A stretch of 64,000 nucleotides of DNA from Mycobacterium sp. SMC-2 (GCF_025263485.1 NZ_CP079863.1:3286001-3350000); one strand, 5' to 3'; positions 1 through 10,860 are shown, counted from the first letter of the stretch. Program-made: numbers and translations. The notes: generated by a model from the letters alone, not told the origin.

Positions 1-1
1 G

Positions 2-934
2 GACCGCGACCGGTTCGTCCAGGAGGTGCGGCAGTACGGGGTCACGGTGGTGTCGTACACCTGGGCCATGCTCCGTGAGATCGTCGACGATCCCGCGTTC
101 GTGCTGCACGGCAATCACCCGGTGCGGTTGTTCATCGGTTCCGGCATGCCGACCGGGCTGTGGGAGCGGGTCGTCGACGCGTTCGCGCCCGCCCACGTCG
201 TCGAGTTCTTCGCCACCACCGACGGACAAGCGGTGCTGGCCAACGTGTCTGGCGCCAAGATCGGCAGCAAGGGTCGGCCGCTGCCCGGTGCGGGGCGCAT
301 CGAGCTGGCCGCCTACGACGCCGAGCAGGACCTCATCCTGGAGAATGACCGCGGTTTCGTCCAGGTCGCCGAGCCGAAACAGGTGGGGGTGCTGCTCGCC
401 GCGTCCAACGGCCCGATCGATCCGACGGCGTCGGTCAAACGGGGAGTTTTCGCAGCCGGCGACACCTGGATCTCGACCGAGTACCTGTTCTACCGCGACG
501 ACGACGGCGACTACTGGCTGGCGGGTAGGCGTGGCTCGATGGTCCACACCGCGCGGGGCCCGGTGTTCGACGAGCCGGTCACCAACGCGCTCGGCTGCAT
601 CAACGGTGTCGATCTGGCGGTGACCTACAACGTGCCGGTGGGCGACCGGGAGCTCGCGGTCTCGGCGGTCACGCTGCTTCCCGGGGCAAGCATCACCGCC
701 GCCGACCTGACCGACGCGGTCGCCAAGATCCCGATCGGCGTCGGCCCCGACATCGTCCACGTATGTCCGGAGATGAGCTTGAGCGCCACCTACCGTCCGA
801 CCGTGAGCGCCCTGCGCGCGGCGGGAATTCCCAAGTCGGGCCGCCAGGCGTGGTACTTCGACGCCGAAGCGAATTTCTTCCGGAAGCTGACCCCCAGCGT
901 GCGATCCGAACTGCGGGGGCGCACCGATGGTTGA
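2..934 (+). CDS. C-terminal part of acyl-CoA synthetase-like protein (Rv1683-like), 5' end outside window
   Basis: The reading frame is already open at base 2, so this is the 3' part of a longer gene. The visible 310 residues look like the C-terminal half of an adenylate-forming (acyl-CoA synthetase) domain, with a GSGMP-type stretch near the start and a GxPLPGAG-like segment around residue 90. In M. tuberculosis the gene in this position is Rv1683, a long fusion annotated as acyl-CoA synthase plus lipase. The lipase half cannot be seen here. It overlaps the next gene by 8 nt, suggesting cotranscription. Assignment rests on the partial domain and on synteny. Confidence 0.8.
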   Translation, partial: DRDRFVQEVRQYGVTVVSYTWAMLREIVDDPAFVLHGNHPVRLFIGSGMPTGLWERVVDAFAPAHVVEFFATTDGQAVLANVSGAKIGSKGRPLPGAGRIELAAYDAEQDLILENDRGFVQVAEPKQVGVLLAASNGPIDPTASVKRGVFAAGDTWISTEYLFYRDDDGDYWLAGRRGSMVHTARGPVFDEPVTNALGCINGVDLAVTYNVPVGDRELAVSAVTLLPGASITAADLTDAVAKIPIGVGPDIVHVCPEMSLSATYRPTVSALRAAGIPKSGRQAWYFDAEANFFRKLTPSVRSELRGRTDG

Positions 935-1142
935 CGATTCGCTACTGAGCATCCTGGTGTGCCCGGCCGATCGAGGCCCGTTGCTGCTCGTGGACGACGA
1001 GCTGTTGTACAACCCGCGGTTGCGGCGCGCCTACCGCATCGAAGACGGCATCCCGGTGCTGCTCGTCGACGAGGCACGCGACGTCGACGAGGACGAGCAC
1101 GCCCGGCTCATGGCACGAGGCCGTCCGGCAGGTCCCCGGTGA
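927..1142 (+). CDS. small Trm112/YcaR-like protein (Rv1684-like)
   Basis: This 71-aa protein starts with a SLLSILVCPxxRGPL pattern and continues with a RIEDGIPVLL segment, the signature of the Trm112/UPF0434 family. These are small zinc-ribbon-like proteins that in other organisms activate methyltransferases. Only the first Cys of the usual metal site is obvious, so metal binding is uncertain. It overlaps the upstream gene by 8 nt. Its 3' end also overlaps the convergent TetR gene by about 35 nt. Confidence 0.8.
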   Translation: MVDDSLLSILVCPADRGPLLLVDDELLYNPRLRRAYRIEDGIPVLLVDEARDVDEDEHARLMARGRPAGPR

Positions 1143-1731
1143 GGTAGCGCTGCAGGTTCGGCGCGATGGTCTGCGCCACCTGCGCGGCCGGCAGCGACGT
1201 GAACGGCTCCAGTTGCAGGATGTAGCGCGCCATCACCACGCCCACCAGTTGCGACGCCACGAACTGGATGCGGATCAGGCCGCTGCCCGGCGGATCGTCG
1301 ACACGCGGGCCCACCTCCACGGCGATCAGGTCCTGGATGAACGTGCGAAACAAGTTGATCTCCGACCCGGCCAGGACCGAGCGCAGCGTGGCGATGAGCC
1401 CCGTGCCCAGCTCGGAGTCCCACAGCGGCAACAACATCGACGGGATCGTGTAACCCATTTCCTCGATCGGCACGTCGCGCAACGGGCCGATGATGTCCAT
1501 CGGGTCGATCGGGATGTGGACGGCGGCGGCGAACAGTTTCTCCTTGGTGCCGAAGTAGTGGTGCACCAGCGCCGAATCGACGCCCGCCGCCGCCGCCACC
1601 GCGCGGATAGACGTGTTGCGAATGCCATTGCGCGCAAAGAGTTCTCGAGCGCTTGTCAGGATGCGCTCGCGGGTGTCGGAGGGGCCCGACGGCCGCCCCG
1701 GCCGCCGGCGCCCGGCGTTGACGGCCGTCAC
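1108..1731 (-). CDS. TetR-family transcriptional regulator (Rv1685c-like)
   Basis: The 207-aa product has a basic N-terminal tail followed by a TetR helix-turn-helix at about residues 15-60, with ARELFARNGIRNTSIRAVAA and VDSALVHHYFGTKE features. The rest is a helical ligand-binding domain. The GTG start at 1731 overlaps the TAG stop of the ABC permease, so it is the last gene of a three-gene exporter operon. It probably represses that operon; a palindrome at the start of the operon is a candidate operator. The GTG start gives the same length I recall for Rv1685c (207 aa). Confidence 0.88.
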   Translation of the reverse strand: MTAVNAGRRRPGRPSGPSDTRERILTSARELFARNGIRNTSIRAVAAAAGVDSALVHHYFGTKEKLFAAAVHIPIDPMDIIGPLRDVPIEEMGYTIPSMLLPLWDSELGTGLIATLRSVLAGSEINLFRTFIQDLIAVEVGPRVDDPPGSGLIRIQFVASQLVGVVMARYILQLEPFTSLPAAQVAQTIAPNLQRYLTGDLPDGLVP

Positions 1732-2552
1732 TAGGGCGTCCGCCGCCGCAGGGTCGCCGCCGCCAGGCACAGCGCCGCGAGCGCGAAGCCCAACACGACC
1801 ACGACGTCCCGCACCGCGATGTAGGTCAGCCCCGGATGGGCATCGACCTGCTGCAGGGCCTCCAGGGCGTAGCTGGCCGGCATGACATTGCTGATCCACT
1901 GCAGCCAGTGCGGCATCAACGCTCGGGGAACGATGATGCCGGCCAGCAGCAGCTGCGGCGTGATCACCAGCGGGATGAACTGCACCGCCTGAAACTCGGT
2001 GCGGGCGAACGCGCTAAACAGCAGGCCCAACCCGACGCCCAGTAGGGCGTTGACGATCGCGATCACAAATACCCATGCCGGGCTGCCCGCGGTGTCGAAG
2101 CCGAGCAACCAAAACGACACGACGCACGCCAACGTGGCCTGCGCGGTCGCGGCGATCGAGAAGGCGGTCCCGTAGGCGAGAAGCAGGTCGAGCCGGCGCA
2201 GCGGTGTGGTGAGGATGCGCTCCAGGGTTCCCGAGGCCCGTTCGCGCTGCATGGTGATCGAGGTGATGATGAACATCACGAAAAACGGAAAGAGGCCCAA
2301 GAGAATCAGGCAGGCGTTGTTGAACGGGGACGGCGTGCCCGGACGGTGCGGGGCATTTTGGAACATGAAATACATCAGCGTGATCACCAGGATCGGCACC
2401 ATCAGGATGAGAGCGATGCTGCGGTGGTCGGCGGCCAGCTGGCGCAGGATTCTGGTCGTGGTGGCCGCGTAGCTCTGCGGGCTCAGCCGGCTGCGGGCAT
2501 GGTGGTGGTGCGTCGGATGATGGAGAGGAACGCTTCCTCCAGTGACGTGCAT
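1731..2552 (-). CDS. ABC-2 type transporter permease (Rv1686c-like)
   Basis: The protein has about six hydrophobic membrane segments, the first near residues 46-66, with the ABC-2 exporter pattern (QRERASGTLERILTTPLRRL after segment 2). It pairs with the ATPase gene just upstream to form an exporter of unknown substrate. The ATG at 2552 overlaps the ATPase gene by 70 nt in another frame. No other ATG/GTG/TTG precedes the first membrane segment, so I kept it. The His-rich N-terminus (residues 11-18) may be an artefact of that overlap. Confidence 0.82.
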   Translation of the reverse strand: MHVTGGSVPLHHPTHHHHARSRLSPQSYAATTTRILRQLAADHRSIALILMVPILVITLMYFMFQNAPHRPGTPSPFNNACLILLGLFPFFVMFIITSITMQRERASGTLERILTTPLRRLDLLLAYGTAFSIAATAQATLACVVSFWLLGFDTAGSPAWVFVIAIVNALLGVGLGLLFSAFARTEFQAVQFIPLVITPQLLLAGIIVPRALMPHWLQWISNVMPASYALEALQQVDAHPGLTYIAVRDVVVVLGFALAALCLAAATLRRRTP

Positions 2553-3250
2553 CCCGTTTCCTTCCTAAGCTGACCTGGCGTGGTGTGCGCCAGCAGGTGG
2601 CCTTCGCGCATCAGCAGCAGATCGCCGCAGCGTTCGGCCTCGTCCATCACGTGGCTGGATACCAGCAGCGTGATACCGCTCCGCGCCAGCGCCACGAACT
2701 GCTCCCACAGCTCCACGCGCAGCACGGGGTCCAGACCGATGGTCGGCTCGTCGAGCACCAGCAGGTCGGGGCGTCCGACGAGTGCGCAGGCCAGCGAGAC
2801 CCGGGCGCGCTGCCCGCCGGACAGGTTGGCGCAGCGGGTGGTGCGGTAATCGGTCAGGTCGACCGATGCGATCACCTCGTCCGCGGCCGAACCGTCGGCC
2901 CCGCAGAGTTGGCCGAAATAGCGGATGTTGTCGATCACCCGCAGGTCGTTGTAGATCGTCGGATCCTGCGGCATGTAGCCGACCCGCCGCCGCAGCTGAC
3001 GTGACCCGGCCGGGTGGCCGAGCACCCTCACCGAGCCCCCGGCGACGATCTGCGTCCCGACGATGCAGCGCATCAACGTGGTCTTGCCGGACCCGGAGGG
3101 GCCCAGCAGCCCGGTGATGGTGCCGCGGGCGATCCGAACGGAAAGATCTTGCACCGCAGGCAGTTTGCCGCGTACCACGCGGAGATGCTCGATGGTTACG
3201 GCCGGCTCGGCGCCGTCCCGCAATAATTCATCACTCGATGAACTCATCAT
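2483..3250 (-). CDS. ABC transporter ATP-binding protein (Rv1687c-like)
   Basis: This 255-aa ATPase has Walker A (GPSGSGKTT, about residue 50), the ABC signature LSGGQRAR (about residue 142) and Walker B with LLVLDEPTIGLDP (about residue 163). It is the first gene of an ATPase-permease-TetR operon, which is a typical arrangement for self-regulated drug or lipid exporters. The start is ATG 3250 or the adjacent ATG 3247. An AT-rich inverted repeat overlaps the start region. Confidence 0.88.
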   Translation of the reverse strand: MMSSSSDELLRDGAEPAVTIEHLRVVRGKLPAVQDLSVRIARGTITGLLGPSGSGKTTLMRCIVGTQIVAGGSVRVLGHPAGSRQLRRRVGYMPQDPTIYNDLRVIDNIRYFGQLCGADGSAADEVIASVDLTDYRTTRCANLSGGQRARVSLACALVGRPDLLVLDEPTIGLDPVLRVELWEQFVALARSGITLLVSSHVMDEAERCGDLLLMREGHLLAHTTPGQLRKETGCTSLEEAFLSIIRRTTTMPAAG

Positions 3251-3259
3251 ACGATGAAT
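3226..3259. promoter_or_regulatory. palindromic operator candidate at the TetR/ABC operon start
   Basis: An ATTCATC half-site (3226-3232) and its inverse GATGAAT (3253-3259) flank further ATC/GAT repeats across the first codons of the ABC ATPase gene. The stretch is unusually AT-rich for this genome. A TetR-type dimer site for the operon's own regulator is the simplest reading, but this is inference. Confidence 0.45.
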
Positions 3260-3293
3260 AATCGTCCGCCGATGCGGGCAATGTCAAGGCCGC

Positions 3294-4565
<1,272 letters not shown>

Positions 4566-4636
4566 GACGTGCGCTCCTTCACTGCTCCCAAGACACCGGG
4601 ATCCTGTCACGTCGCTGACGCCGGTAGGTTCGCTGG

Positions 4637-5248
4637 GTGGCTGTCGATCAATTGCTGGTGGACCCCGTCGGGGCCGCCCATCGACTGCTGGGCGCCACCC
4701 TCACCGGGCGGGGCGTCAGCGCCATCGTCGTCGAAGTGGAGGCCTACGGCGGGGTTCCCGACGGTCCCTGGCCGGACGCGGCGGCCCACTCCTACCGCGG
4801 CATCAGCGGGCGCAACGCGGTGATGTTCGGGCCTCCCGGCCGCCTCTACACGTATCGCAGCCACGGGATCCACGTCTGCGCCAACGTCTCCTGCGGGCCG
4901 GACGGGACGGCCGCGGCCGTCTTGCTGCGGGCCGCCGCCCTCGAGGATGGCACCGACGTCGCGCGCGCCCGGCGTGGCGAGCTGGTCCGCGCGGTTGCGC
5001 TCGCGCGGGGCCCGGGCAACCTGTGCTCGGCCCTGGGAATCACCATGGACGACAACGGGATTGACCTTTTCGACCCCGCCGGCCCGATAGCCCTGGAACT
5101 CAACGAGCCGCTGACGCCTGTGGCCGGTCCCCGCGTCGGCGTCAGCCAGGCCGCCGACCGGCCGTGGCGATTCTGGTTACCGGGCCGGCCCGAAGTCTCG
5201 GCCTACCGGCGAAGCCCGCGGGCGCCCGCTCCGGGGGCCAGTGACTAG
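4637..5248 (+). CDS. mpg: 3-methyladenine DNA glycosylase (AAG/Mpg family)
   Basis: This 203-aa protein matches the AAG/Mpg fold ([15 protein letters not shown], the VEVEAYGG motif with the catalytic Glu, [22 protein letters not shown]). It excises alkylated purines to start base-excision repair. The GTG at 4637 gives the family length and matches Rv1688. It is divergent from amt. The downstream inverted repeat at 5267-5313 probably ends the transcript. Confidence 0.93.
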   Translation: MAVDQLLVDPVGAAHRLLGATLTGRGVSAIVVEVEAYGGVPDGPWPDAAAHSYRGISGRNAVMFGPPGRLYTYRSHGIHVCANVSCGPDGTAAAVLLRAAALEDGTDVARARRGELVRAVALARGPGNLCSALGITMDDNGIDLFDPAGPIALELNEPLTPVAGPRVGVSQAADRPWRFWLPGRPEVSAYRRSPRAPAPGASD

Positions 5249-5266
5249 TCCGAATCCGTGTCGAAT

Positions 5267-5313
5267 GTCGACTTGTTGGGCGAAACGGCTCGAAAATCAC
5301 GCAACAAGTCGAC
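5267..5313. terminator. 12-bp inverted repeat between convergent mpg and BASS genes
   Basis: GTCGACTTGTTG (5267-5278) and CAACAAGTCGAC (5302-5313) are perfect inverse complements with a 23-nt spacer. They lie where the convergent mpg and transporter genes end, partly inside the last codons of the latter. There is no T tract, as is common for mycobacterial terminators. A bidirectional terminator is likely; a protein-binding palindrome is an alternative. Confidence 0.45.
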
Positions 5314-6190
5314 GCTCGACGCCGGCGGGGCGCACGCGGAAGGCGGGGTCCAGGCGACGCGCGAGGAAGATGAACGTCACGGCCAACAGGGGCGCCACGC
5401 CGCTGTATAACGCGGCCGGCATGGCCATTTCGGCGCTGTTCAGCAGCTGCGGGCTCAGCGCGACGCCCATCGCCACCACGGCGTTGTGCATGCCGACCTC
5501 CAGGCTGACCGCCACCGCTTGGCGGGGGGCCAGCCGCATCAACCGCGGCGCCAGGTAGCCCACCGTCAGGCTCACGGCGCAGAACGCCACCACGGCCGCG
5601 CTCAGCATGCCGAGGTTGTGCCATAGCGTCGTTCGTCCCCGGCCGACGGCCGCGAGCACGGCCACCACCAGCAGCACCAACGCGACTACCCGGACCGGCC
5701 TCTGCAATCGGAGGGCCAGCTCGGGAAACCGGTGCCGAAACGCCACCCCGATCGCGATGGGGACGAGAACTAGGCCGAATACCGTGAAGAACTTGTCCAC
5801 CTGTAGCGGTAGAAACCGCCCTTGCCCGAGGAACCAGGTCATGGACACCGCCAGGATCGCCGGCAGGGCGATGATCGACAGCACCGCGTTGATGGCGGTC
5901 AGCGTGAGGTTCAGTGCCAGGTCGCCGTTGAACAGGTGGCTGAGGATGCTCGACATCGTGCCGCCAGGAGTGGCGGCCATCAGCATGAGCCCGACGGCCA
6001 GGTGTGGTTCGAGGCGGAAGGCCTCCGCGATCGCCAGGCACAGGGCCGGCAGCAGCAGCGACTGACAGAGCAGTGCAACCACCAAGGGTTTGCGCAGCGT
6101 GGCCGCCCGCCTGAAGTCGTCGACCGTGAGCGTCAGCCCGAGGGCCAGCATCACCACCACGACGACCAGCGGCCAGTATCGGTTGTCCAT
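5297..6190 (-). CDS. bile acid:sodium symporter (BASS)-family transporter
   Basis: The 297-aa protein is highly hydrophobic with 9-10 predicted membrane segments. It carries BASS-family features (GLTLTVDDFRR near the start, ATPGGTMSSILSHLFNGDLALN around residues 75-95, and EVGMHNAVVAMGVA near residue 235). The family moves organic anions with sodium; the substrate cannot be predicted. It is transcribed toward mpg and divergently from tyrS, with a short (101-bp) shared promoter region. Confidence 0.85.
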   Translation of the reverse strand: MDNRYWPLVVVVVMLALGLTLTVDDFRRAATLRKPLVVALLCQSLLLPALCLAIAEAFRLEPHLAVGLMLMAATPGGTMSSILSHLFNGDLALNLTLTAINAVLSIIALPAILAVSMTWFLGQGRFLPLQVDKFFTVFGLVLVPIAIGVAFRHRFPELALRLQRPVRVVALVLLVVAVLAAVGRGRTTLWHNLGMLSAAVVAFCAVSLTVGYLAPRLMRLAPRQAVAVSLEVGMHNAVVAMGVALSPQLLNSAEMAMPAALYSGVAPLLAVTFIFLARRLDPAFRVRPAGVERRLVA

Positions 6191-6291
6191 AACGCTCCAA
6201 GTCGCTTACCGGGAAGGTGATGGCGCCAGCTTGCCTTATCCGGCAGCGCGTGAGCGAATCGTGGCCACCGGAGCGACTAAAGTCGGCGGCG

Positions 6292-7563
6292 ATGTCTTCC
6301 GGGATACTTGACGAGCTGGGCTGGCGCGGGCTGATCGCGCAGTCCACCGACCTCGACGCGCTCGCCGCCGAAGCGCAGCGCGGCCCGATGACGGTGTACG
6401 CGGGCTTCGACCCCACGGCGGCCAGCCTGCACGCGGGCCACCTGGTGCCGCTGCTGGCGTTGCGCCGGTTTCAGCGGGCCGGGCACCGTCCGATCGTGCT
6501 CGCGGGCGGGGCCACCGGCATGATCGGCGACCCGCGCGACGTCGGGGAGCGCACCCTGAACGAGGCGGACGTCGTCGCCGAATGGACCGAGCGCATCCGC
6601 GGGCAGCTGGAGCGCTTCGTCGACTTCGACGAATCCCCCACGGGCGCGATCGTCGTCAACAACCTGGACTGGACGGCCCCCCTGTCGGCCATCGAGTTCC
6701 TGCGCGACCTCGGCAAGCACTTCTCGGTCAACGTCATGCTGGATCGCGACACCGTACGGCGGCGCCTGGCGGGCGAGGGCATCTCCTACACGGAGTTCAG
6801 CTACATGCTGCTGCAGGCCAACGACTACGTCGAATTGCACCGCCGGTACGGCTGCACGCTGCAGATCGGCGGCTCCGACCAGTGGGGCAACATCATCGCC
6901 GGCGTTCGCCTGGTCCGCCAGAAGCTGGGTGCGACGGTGCACGCGCTGACCGTCCCGCTGGTGACTGCGGCCGACGGCACCAAGTTCGGCAAGTCCACCG
7001 GCGGCGGCAGCATGTGGCTGGACCCGGCCATGACCACCCCGTACGCCTGGTACCAGTACTTCTTCAACACCGCCGACGCCGACGTGATCCGGTACCTGCG
7101 GTGGTTCACCTTCCTGTCGGCCGACGAGCTGGCCGAACTGGAACAGGCCACCGCCGAGCGCCCGCAGCAACGCGCCGCACAGCGCCGGCTGGCCCGCGAA
7201 CTGACCGTGCTGGTGCACGGGGAGGCGGCCACCGAGGCGGTCGAGCACGCCAGCCGGGCGCTGTTCGGGCAGGGCGAACTGGATCGCCTGGACGAGCCGA
7301 CGCTGGCGGCGGCGTTGCGCGAGGCCTCGGTCGCCGAGCTCAAACCCGGTGGACCCGACGGCATCGTCGACCTGCTGGTGGCCAGCGGCCTGTCCGAGAG
7401 CCGGAAGGCCGCCCGCCGCACCATCGGCGAGGGCGGGGTGTCGGTCAACAACACCCGGATCGACAGCGAGGAGTGGGCGCCGCAGCCGTCGGACTTCCTG
7501 CACGGGCGGTGGCTGGTGCTGCGGCGCGGCAAGCGCACCGTCGCGGGGATCGAAAAGGTCTAG
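6292..7563 (+). CDS. tyrS: tyrosyl-tRNA synthetase
   Basis: This 423-aa class I synthetase has the HIGH-type motif HAGH (residues 47-50), the KMSKS-type motif KFGKS (about residue 230), and a C-terminal S4 RNA-binding domain (about residues 355-420, [18 protein letters not shown]). It charges tRNA-Tyr. The ATG at 6292 matches the M. tuberculosis TyrS length; an upstream in-frame ATG at 6217 would add 25 residues overlapping the divergent promoter region and is less likely. Confidence 0.97.
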   Translation: MSSGILDELGWRGLIAQSTDLDALAAEAQRGPMTVYAGFDPTAASLHAGHLVPLLALRRFQRAGHRPIVLAGGATGMIGDPRDVGERTLNEADVVAEWTERIRGQLERFVDFDESPTGAIVVNNLDWTAPLSAIEFLRDLGKHFSVNVMLDRDTVRRRLAGEGISYTEFSYMLLQANDYVELHRRYGCTLQIGGSDQWGNIIAGVRLVRQKLGATVHALTVPLVTAADGTKFGKSTGGGSMWLDPAMTTPYAWYQYFFNTADADVIRYLRWFTFLSADELAELEQATAERPQQRAAQRRLARELTVLVHGEAATEAVEHASRALFGQGELDRLDEPTLAAALREASVAELKPGGPDGIVDLLVASGLSESRKAARRTIGEGGVSVNNTRIDSEEWAPQPSDFLHGRWLVLRRGKRTVAGIEKV

Positions 7564-7646
7564 ACCGCAGCCGCAAAACGCCTCGGTGCGCAAATCTTTA
7601 CCGCACCGTGTTGCGCCTGTGACGCGCATTGGCCAGGGTGGTCACG

Positions 7647-8012
7647 GTGATATCCCTGAGGCGTGTCGAGTGGGCCCTGCTGCGTGTCCTGGGGGTGAGC
7701 GCCTGTGTAGCGGGTCTGGCCGCGCCGCTGGCCGCTCCCGTCCGGGCCGACATGCGGGGGAATGCCTTCCTGATGGCGCTCAGCAACGCCGGTATCACCT
7801 ATCCGCATCCGAACAGCGCCTTGGCGCTGGGCCAGTCGGTGTGCCCGATGCTCGTCACGCCGGGCCAGTCGTTCGACTCGGTCACCGCCGAGATGCAACA
7901 GCGCAGCGGCCTGGGCTACGAGTCGGCCGGCCTGTTCACCATCGTCGCCGTCGCGAACTACTGCCCGGCGGTGATAGCCCCGCTGCTGCAGAACCGGCTC
8001 ACGGCGTACTAG
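7647..8012 (+). CDS. lprJ: LprJ-like DUF732 exported protein or lipoprotein
   Basis: The product has a hydrophobic signal sequence with a Cys in a lipobox-like VSAC context, then a DUF732 domain (SNAGITYP, conserved Cys pair, Tyr-Cys near the end). DUF732 proteins are small mycobacterial envelope proteins of unknown function. The GTG at 7647 is preceded by AGGGTGG 5 nt upstream and is my preferred start; a TTG at 7629 would give 127 aa, equal to the length I recall for Rv1690. Synteny with tyrS supports lprJ. Confidence 0.78.
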   Translation: MISLRRVEWALLRVLGVSACVAGLAAPLAAPVRADMRGNAFLMALSNAGITYPHPNSALALGQSVCPMLVTPGQSFDSVTAEMQQRSGLGYESAGLFTIVAVANYCPAVIAPLLQNRLTAY

Positions 8013-8040
8013 CGCCCGCGGCCCCCGTATTCTCGGCTGC

Positions 8041-8829
8041 GTGGTCGACGACAGGCAGCGGCAGCGGGGTCGCCCGCTTTCGTCCGGCGGCTGGTCCGGG
8101 CCGGGCCGCGCGCGGCCAGCTCAGCCGCAGCCGCCCGCCGGTGACGGCCACCGCGCGCCGGACGCCGGGCCGCCGATACCGCCGGGCGTGGAGGCCCGCC
8201 AGCTGGCGCCCGAGATCCGCGGCGAGCTGAGCACCCTGGACCGCGCCACGGCCGACGCGGTGGCGCGCCACCTGGTCGCCGCCGGTGAGCTGCTCGACGA
8301 GGACCCCGAGGCCGCGCTGAGTCACGCCCGCGCGGCGCGGGCCCGGTCCAGCCGGATCGCCGCGATTCGCGAGGCGGTCGGAATCGCCGCCTACCGCTGC
8401 GGCGACTGGGCCCAGGCACTGGCCGAATTACGCGCCGCCCGCAGGATGGGCAGCAAGTCCAACCTGCTCGCCCTGCTCGCCGATTGCGAACGCGGACTTG
8501 GCCGCCCGGAACGGGCGATCGAACTCGCGCGCGGACCGGAGGCCGCCCAGCTCACCGGTGACGACGCCGACGAACTGCGCATCGTCGCCGCCGGCGCCCG
8601 CGCCGATCTCGGGCAGCTGGAGCAGGCGCTGACGGTGTTGTCCACGCCGCAACTGGACCCGAGCCGGCAGGGCTCGACGGCGGCGCGGTTGTTCTACGCC
8701 TACGCCGACACGCTGCTGGCGCTCGGCCGCAACGACGAAGCGCTGCAATGGTTCCTGCGCTCGGCGGCCGCCGATGTCGAAGGCGTCACCGACGCCGAAG
8801 ACCGGGTCAGCGAGCTGGGCTCCGGATGA
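8041..8829 (+). CDS. tetratricopeptide-type helical repeat protein (Rv1691-like)
   Basis: After a Pro/Arg-rich, probably disordered N-terminus (about 55 residues), the 262-aa protein consists of Ala/Leu-rich helical hairpins of TPR type. Examples are CGDWAQALAELRAARRMG and LLALGRNDEALQWFLRSA. Such repeats are protein-interaction scaffolds; no partner is apparent. It overlaps the next gene by 4 nt (ATGA), so the two are translationally coupled. Confidence 0.8.
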   Translation: MVDDRQRQRGRPLSSGGWSGPGRARPAQPQPPAGDGHRAPDAGPPIPPGVEARQLAPEIRGELSTLDRATADAVARHLVAAGELLDEDPEAALSHARAARARSSRIAAIREAVGIAAYRCGDWAQALAELRAARRMGSKSNLLALLADCERGLGRPERAIELARGPEAAQLTGDDADELRIVAAGARADLGQLEQALTVLSTPQLDPSRQGSTAARLFYAYADTLLALGRNDEALQWFLRSAAADVEGVTDAEDRVSELGSG

Positions 8830-9833
8830 CAAGCGTTGCGCGCCAATATGATTGCCTGCTGCTCGACCTGGATGGAACGCTGTTTCGCGGCCGCCGGCCC
8901 ACCGAAGGTGCGGTGCAGGCGCTGGCCGAGGTACGAAGCCGCGCGTTCTTCGTCACCAACAACGCGTCGCGCAGCGCCGCCGAGGTCGCGGCGCACCTGA
9001 CCGAACTGGGCTTCAGCGCCACCGCCGACGACGTCGCCACCAGCGCCCAGAGCGCGGCCCGGCTGCTGGCCGGTCAGCTGCCGCCGGGGGCACCGGTGCT
9101 GATCGTGGGCACCGACGCACTGGCCGACGAGGTCGCGGCCGTCGGGCTGCGCCCGGTGCGCCGCTTCGACGACGGCCCGGTCGCCGTCGTCCAGGGCCTG
9201 TCGATGACCATCGGCTGGCCGGACCTCGCCGAGGCCGCCCTGGCCATCCGGTCCGGCGCGCTGTGGGTGGCGGCCAACGTCGACCCGACGCTGCCGACCG
9301 AGCGGGGCCTGTTGCCGGGGAACGGGTCCATGGTCGCCGCGCTGCGCGCCGCCACCGGCGCCGAGCCCCAGGTCGCGGGCAAACCCGCGCCCGGGCTGCT
9401 CACGGACGCGGCCGCCAGGGGCGATTTCCGCGCGCCCCTGGTGGTGGGCGACCGGCTGGACACCGACATCGAGGGCGCCAACGCCGCCAAGCTGCCCAGC
9501 CTGATGGTGCTCACCGGCGTCAACTCCGCGCGAGACGCGGTGTACGCCGAACCGGCGCACCGGCCCACCTATATCGGCCACGACTTGCGCGCGCTGCACG
9601 CCGAGGGCGAGCAGCTCGCGATCGGGCCCCAGCCGGGCTGGCGCGTCGAGGTCAGCGACCGTGTGACCGTCAGCGGCGCCGGGCCCGACGACGGCGACGG
9701 GCTCTCGATCGTGCGGGCGGTCGCCAGGGCGGTATGGGATGCCCGGTTCGACGGGCGCCCGATCAGTATCGAGGCCGGCGACGACCGCGCCCGCGCCGCG
9801 CTGCGGCGCTGGTCGTTGGTGCGCGGCGACTGA
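8826..9833 (+). CDS. HAD-superfamily phosphatase (Rv1692-like, glycerol-3-phosphate phosphatase)
   Basis: The 335-aa protein begins with the HAD nucleophile motif LLLDLDGTLFRG (Asp at about residues 13 and 15), followed by motif II (VTNNASRS) and motif III/IV (VVGDRLDTDIEGAN). The C2-type cap fits the NagD/PGP subfamily. The M. tuberculosis orthologue Rv1692 is described as a glycerol-3-phosphate phosphatase acting in phospholipid recycling. A C-terminal extension of about 75 residues follows the HAD core. The start overlaps the TPR gene stop (ATGA). Confidence 0.87.
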   Translation: MTSVARQYDCLLLDLDGTLFRGRRPTEGAVQALAEVRSRAFFVTNNASRSAAEVAAHLTELGFSATADDVATSAQSAARLLAGQLPPGAPVLIVGTDALADEVAAVGLRPVRRFDDGPVAVVQGLSMTIGWPDLAEAALAIRSGALWVAANVDPTLPTERGLLPGNGSMVAALRAATGAEPQVAGKPAPGLLTDAAARGDFRAPLVVGDRLDTDIEGANAAKLPSLMVLTGVNSARDAVYAEPAHRPTYIGHDLRALHAEGEQLAIGPQPGWRVEVSDRVTVSGAGPDDGDGLSIVRAVARAVWDARFDGRPISIEAGDDRARAALRRWSLVRGD

Positions 9834-9856
9834 CAGGTGACTACCGTAAGAGCGCA

Positions 9857-10042
9857 ATGACTACCGATCCTGAACAGATTCGCGCCGAAATCGACGCCCT
9901 GCTGGCCCGGCTGCCCGAGCCCGGTGCGCCGGACAGCCCCGACAACCAGCCGTCGCTCACGGAGCTCCAGGAAATAGCGCGCCGCCTGTCCGACGCGCAC
10001 GACGTGCTGCTGGCCGCGCTGGAGTCGGCGGAGAAGGGCTGA
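9857..10042 (+). CDS. small acidic helical protein (Rv1693-like)
   Basis: This 61-aa acidic protein (MTTDPEQIRAEIDALLARL at the start, an amphipathic helix RRLSDAHDVLLAALESAEKG at the end) has no recognised domain. It lies in the conserved position of Rv1693 between the HAD phosphatase and tlyA, 8 nt before the latter. Function unknown. Confidence 0.75.
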   Translation: MTTDPEQIRAEIDALLARLPEPGAPDSPDNQPSLTELQEIARRLSDAHDVLLAALESAEKG

Positions 10043-10050
10043 GTGCCCGC

Positions 10051-10860
10051 ATGTCCCGCCGCGCCCGCGTCGACGCCGAGCTGGTTCGGCGCGGCCTCGC
10101 GCGATCGCGTCAGCAGGCCGCGGAGCTGATCGGCGCCGGACGGGTCAGCATCGACGGGCTGCCGGCCCGCAAGCCCGGCACCGCCGTCGCCGTCACCGCC
10201 GCCCTGACCGTCGCCGACGACGGCGAGCGGGCCTGGGTGTCGCGCGGCGCGCACAAGCTCATCGGCGCCCTGGACACCTTCGGCATCCCGGTGGCGGGCC
10301 GCCGCTGCCTGGACGCCGGCGCGTCGACGGGCGGGTTCACCGAGGTCCTGCTGGAACGAGGGGCCGCGGAGGTGGTCGCCGTGGACGTCGGGTACGGCCA
10401 GCTGGCGTGGTCCCTGCGCTGCGACCCGCGGGTCGTCGTCGTCGAGCGAACCAACGCCCGCGATTTGTCCCTCGAGCTGATCGGTGGGCCGGTCGACCTG
10501 ATCGTGGCCGACCTGTCGTTCATTTCGCTCGCCACCGTGTTGCCCGCGCTGGCTGGATGTGCTTCCCCCACTGCGGATATCGTTCCCATGGTGAAGCCGC
10601 AGTTCGAGGTGGGCAGGGGCCAGGTCGGCGCCGGCGGAGTCGTGCACGACCCCGGCCTGCGCGCCGATGCGGTGCTGGCCGTGGCGAAGCGCGCCGGCGA
10701 GCTGGGGTGGCACACCGTCGGCGTCACCGCCAGCCCGTTGCCTGGCCCGTCGGGCAATGTCGAATACTTCCTGTGGCTGCGCGCCCAGACTGATCGGGGA
10801 TTGGCGAATGACGACTTGGTGGCAGCGGTGCAACGCGCGGTGAGAGAGGGGCCGGCGTGA
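10051..10860 (+). CDS. tlyA: 16S/23S rRNA 2'-O-methyltransferase TlyA
   Basis: The 269-aa protein has an N-terminal S4 RNA-binding domain (about residues 1-60) and an FtsJ/RrmJ-type methyltransferase domain with the SAM motif [15 protein letters not shown] (about residue 88). TlyA methylates C1409 of 16S and C1920 of 23S rRNA; its loss gives capreomycin resistance in mycobacteria. No disruption is seen. The stop overlaps the nadK start by 4 nt (GTGA). Confidence 0.95.
   Translation: MSRRARVDAELVRRGLARSRQQAAELIGAGRVSIDGLPARKPGTAVAVTAALTVADDGERAWVSRGAHKLIGALDTFGIPVAGRRCLDAGASTGGFTEVLLERGAAEVVAVDVGYGQLAWSLRCDPRVVVVERTNARDLSLELIGGPVDLIVADLSFISLATVLPALAGCASPTADIVPMVKPQFEVGRGQVGAGGVVHDPGLRADAVLAVAKRAGELGWHTVGVTASPLPGPSGNVEYFLWLRAQTDRGLANDDLVAAVQRAVREGPA

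Noticed and set aside
10051..10860. tlyA as an acquired resistance gene
   Set aside because: It is the normal chromosomal methyltransferase in its conserved position; resistance comes from its loss, and the gene is intact.
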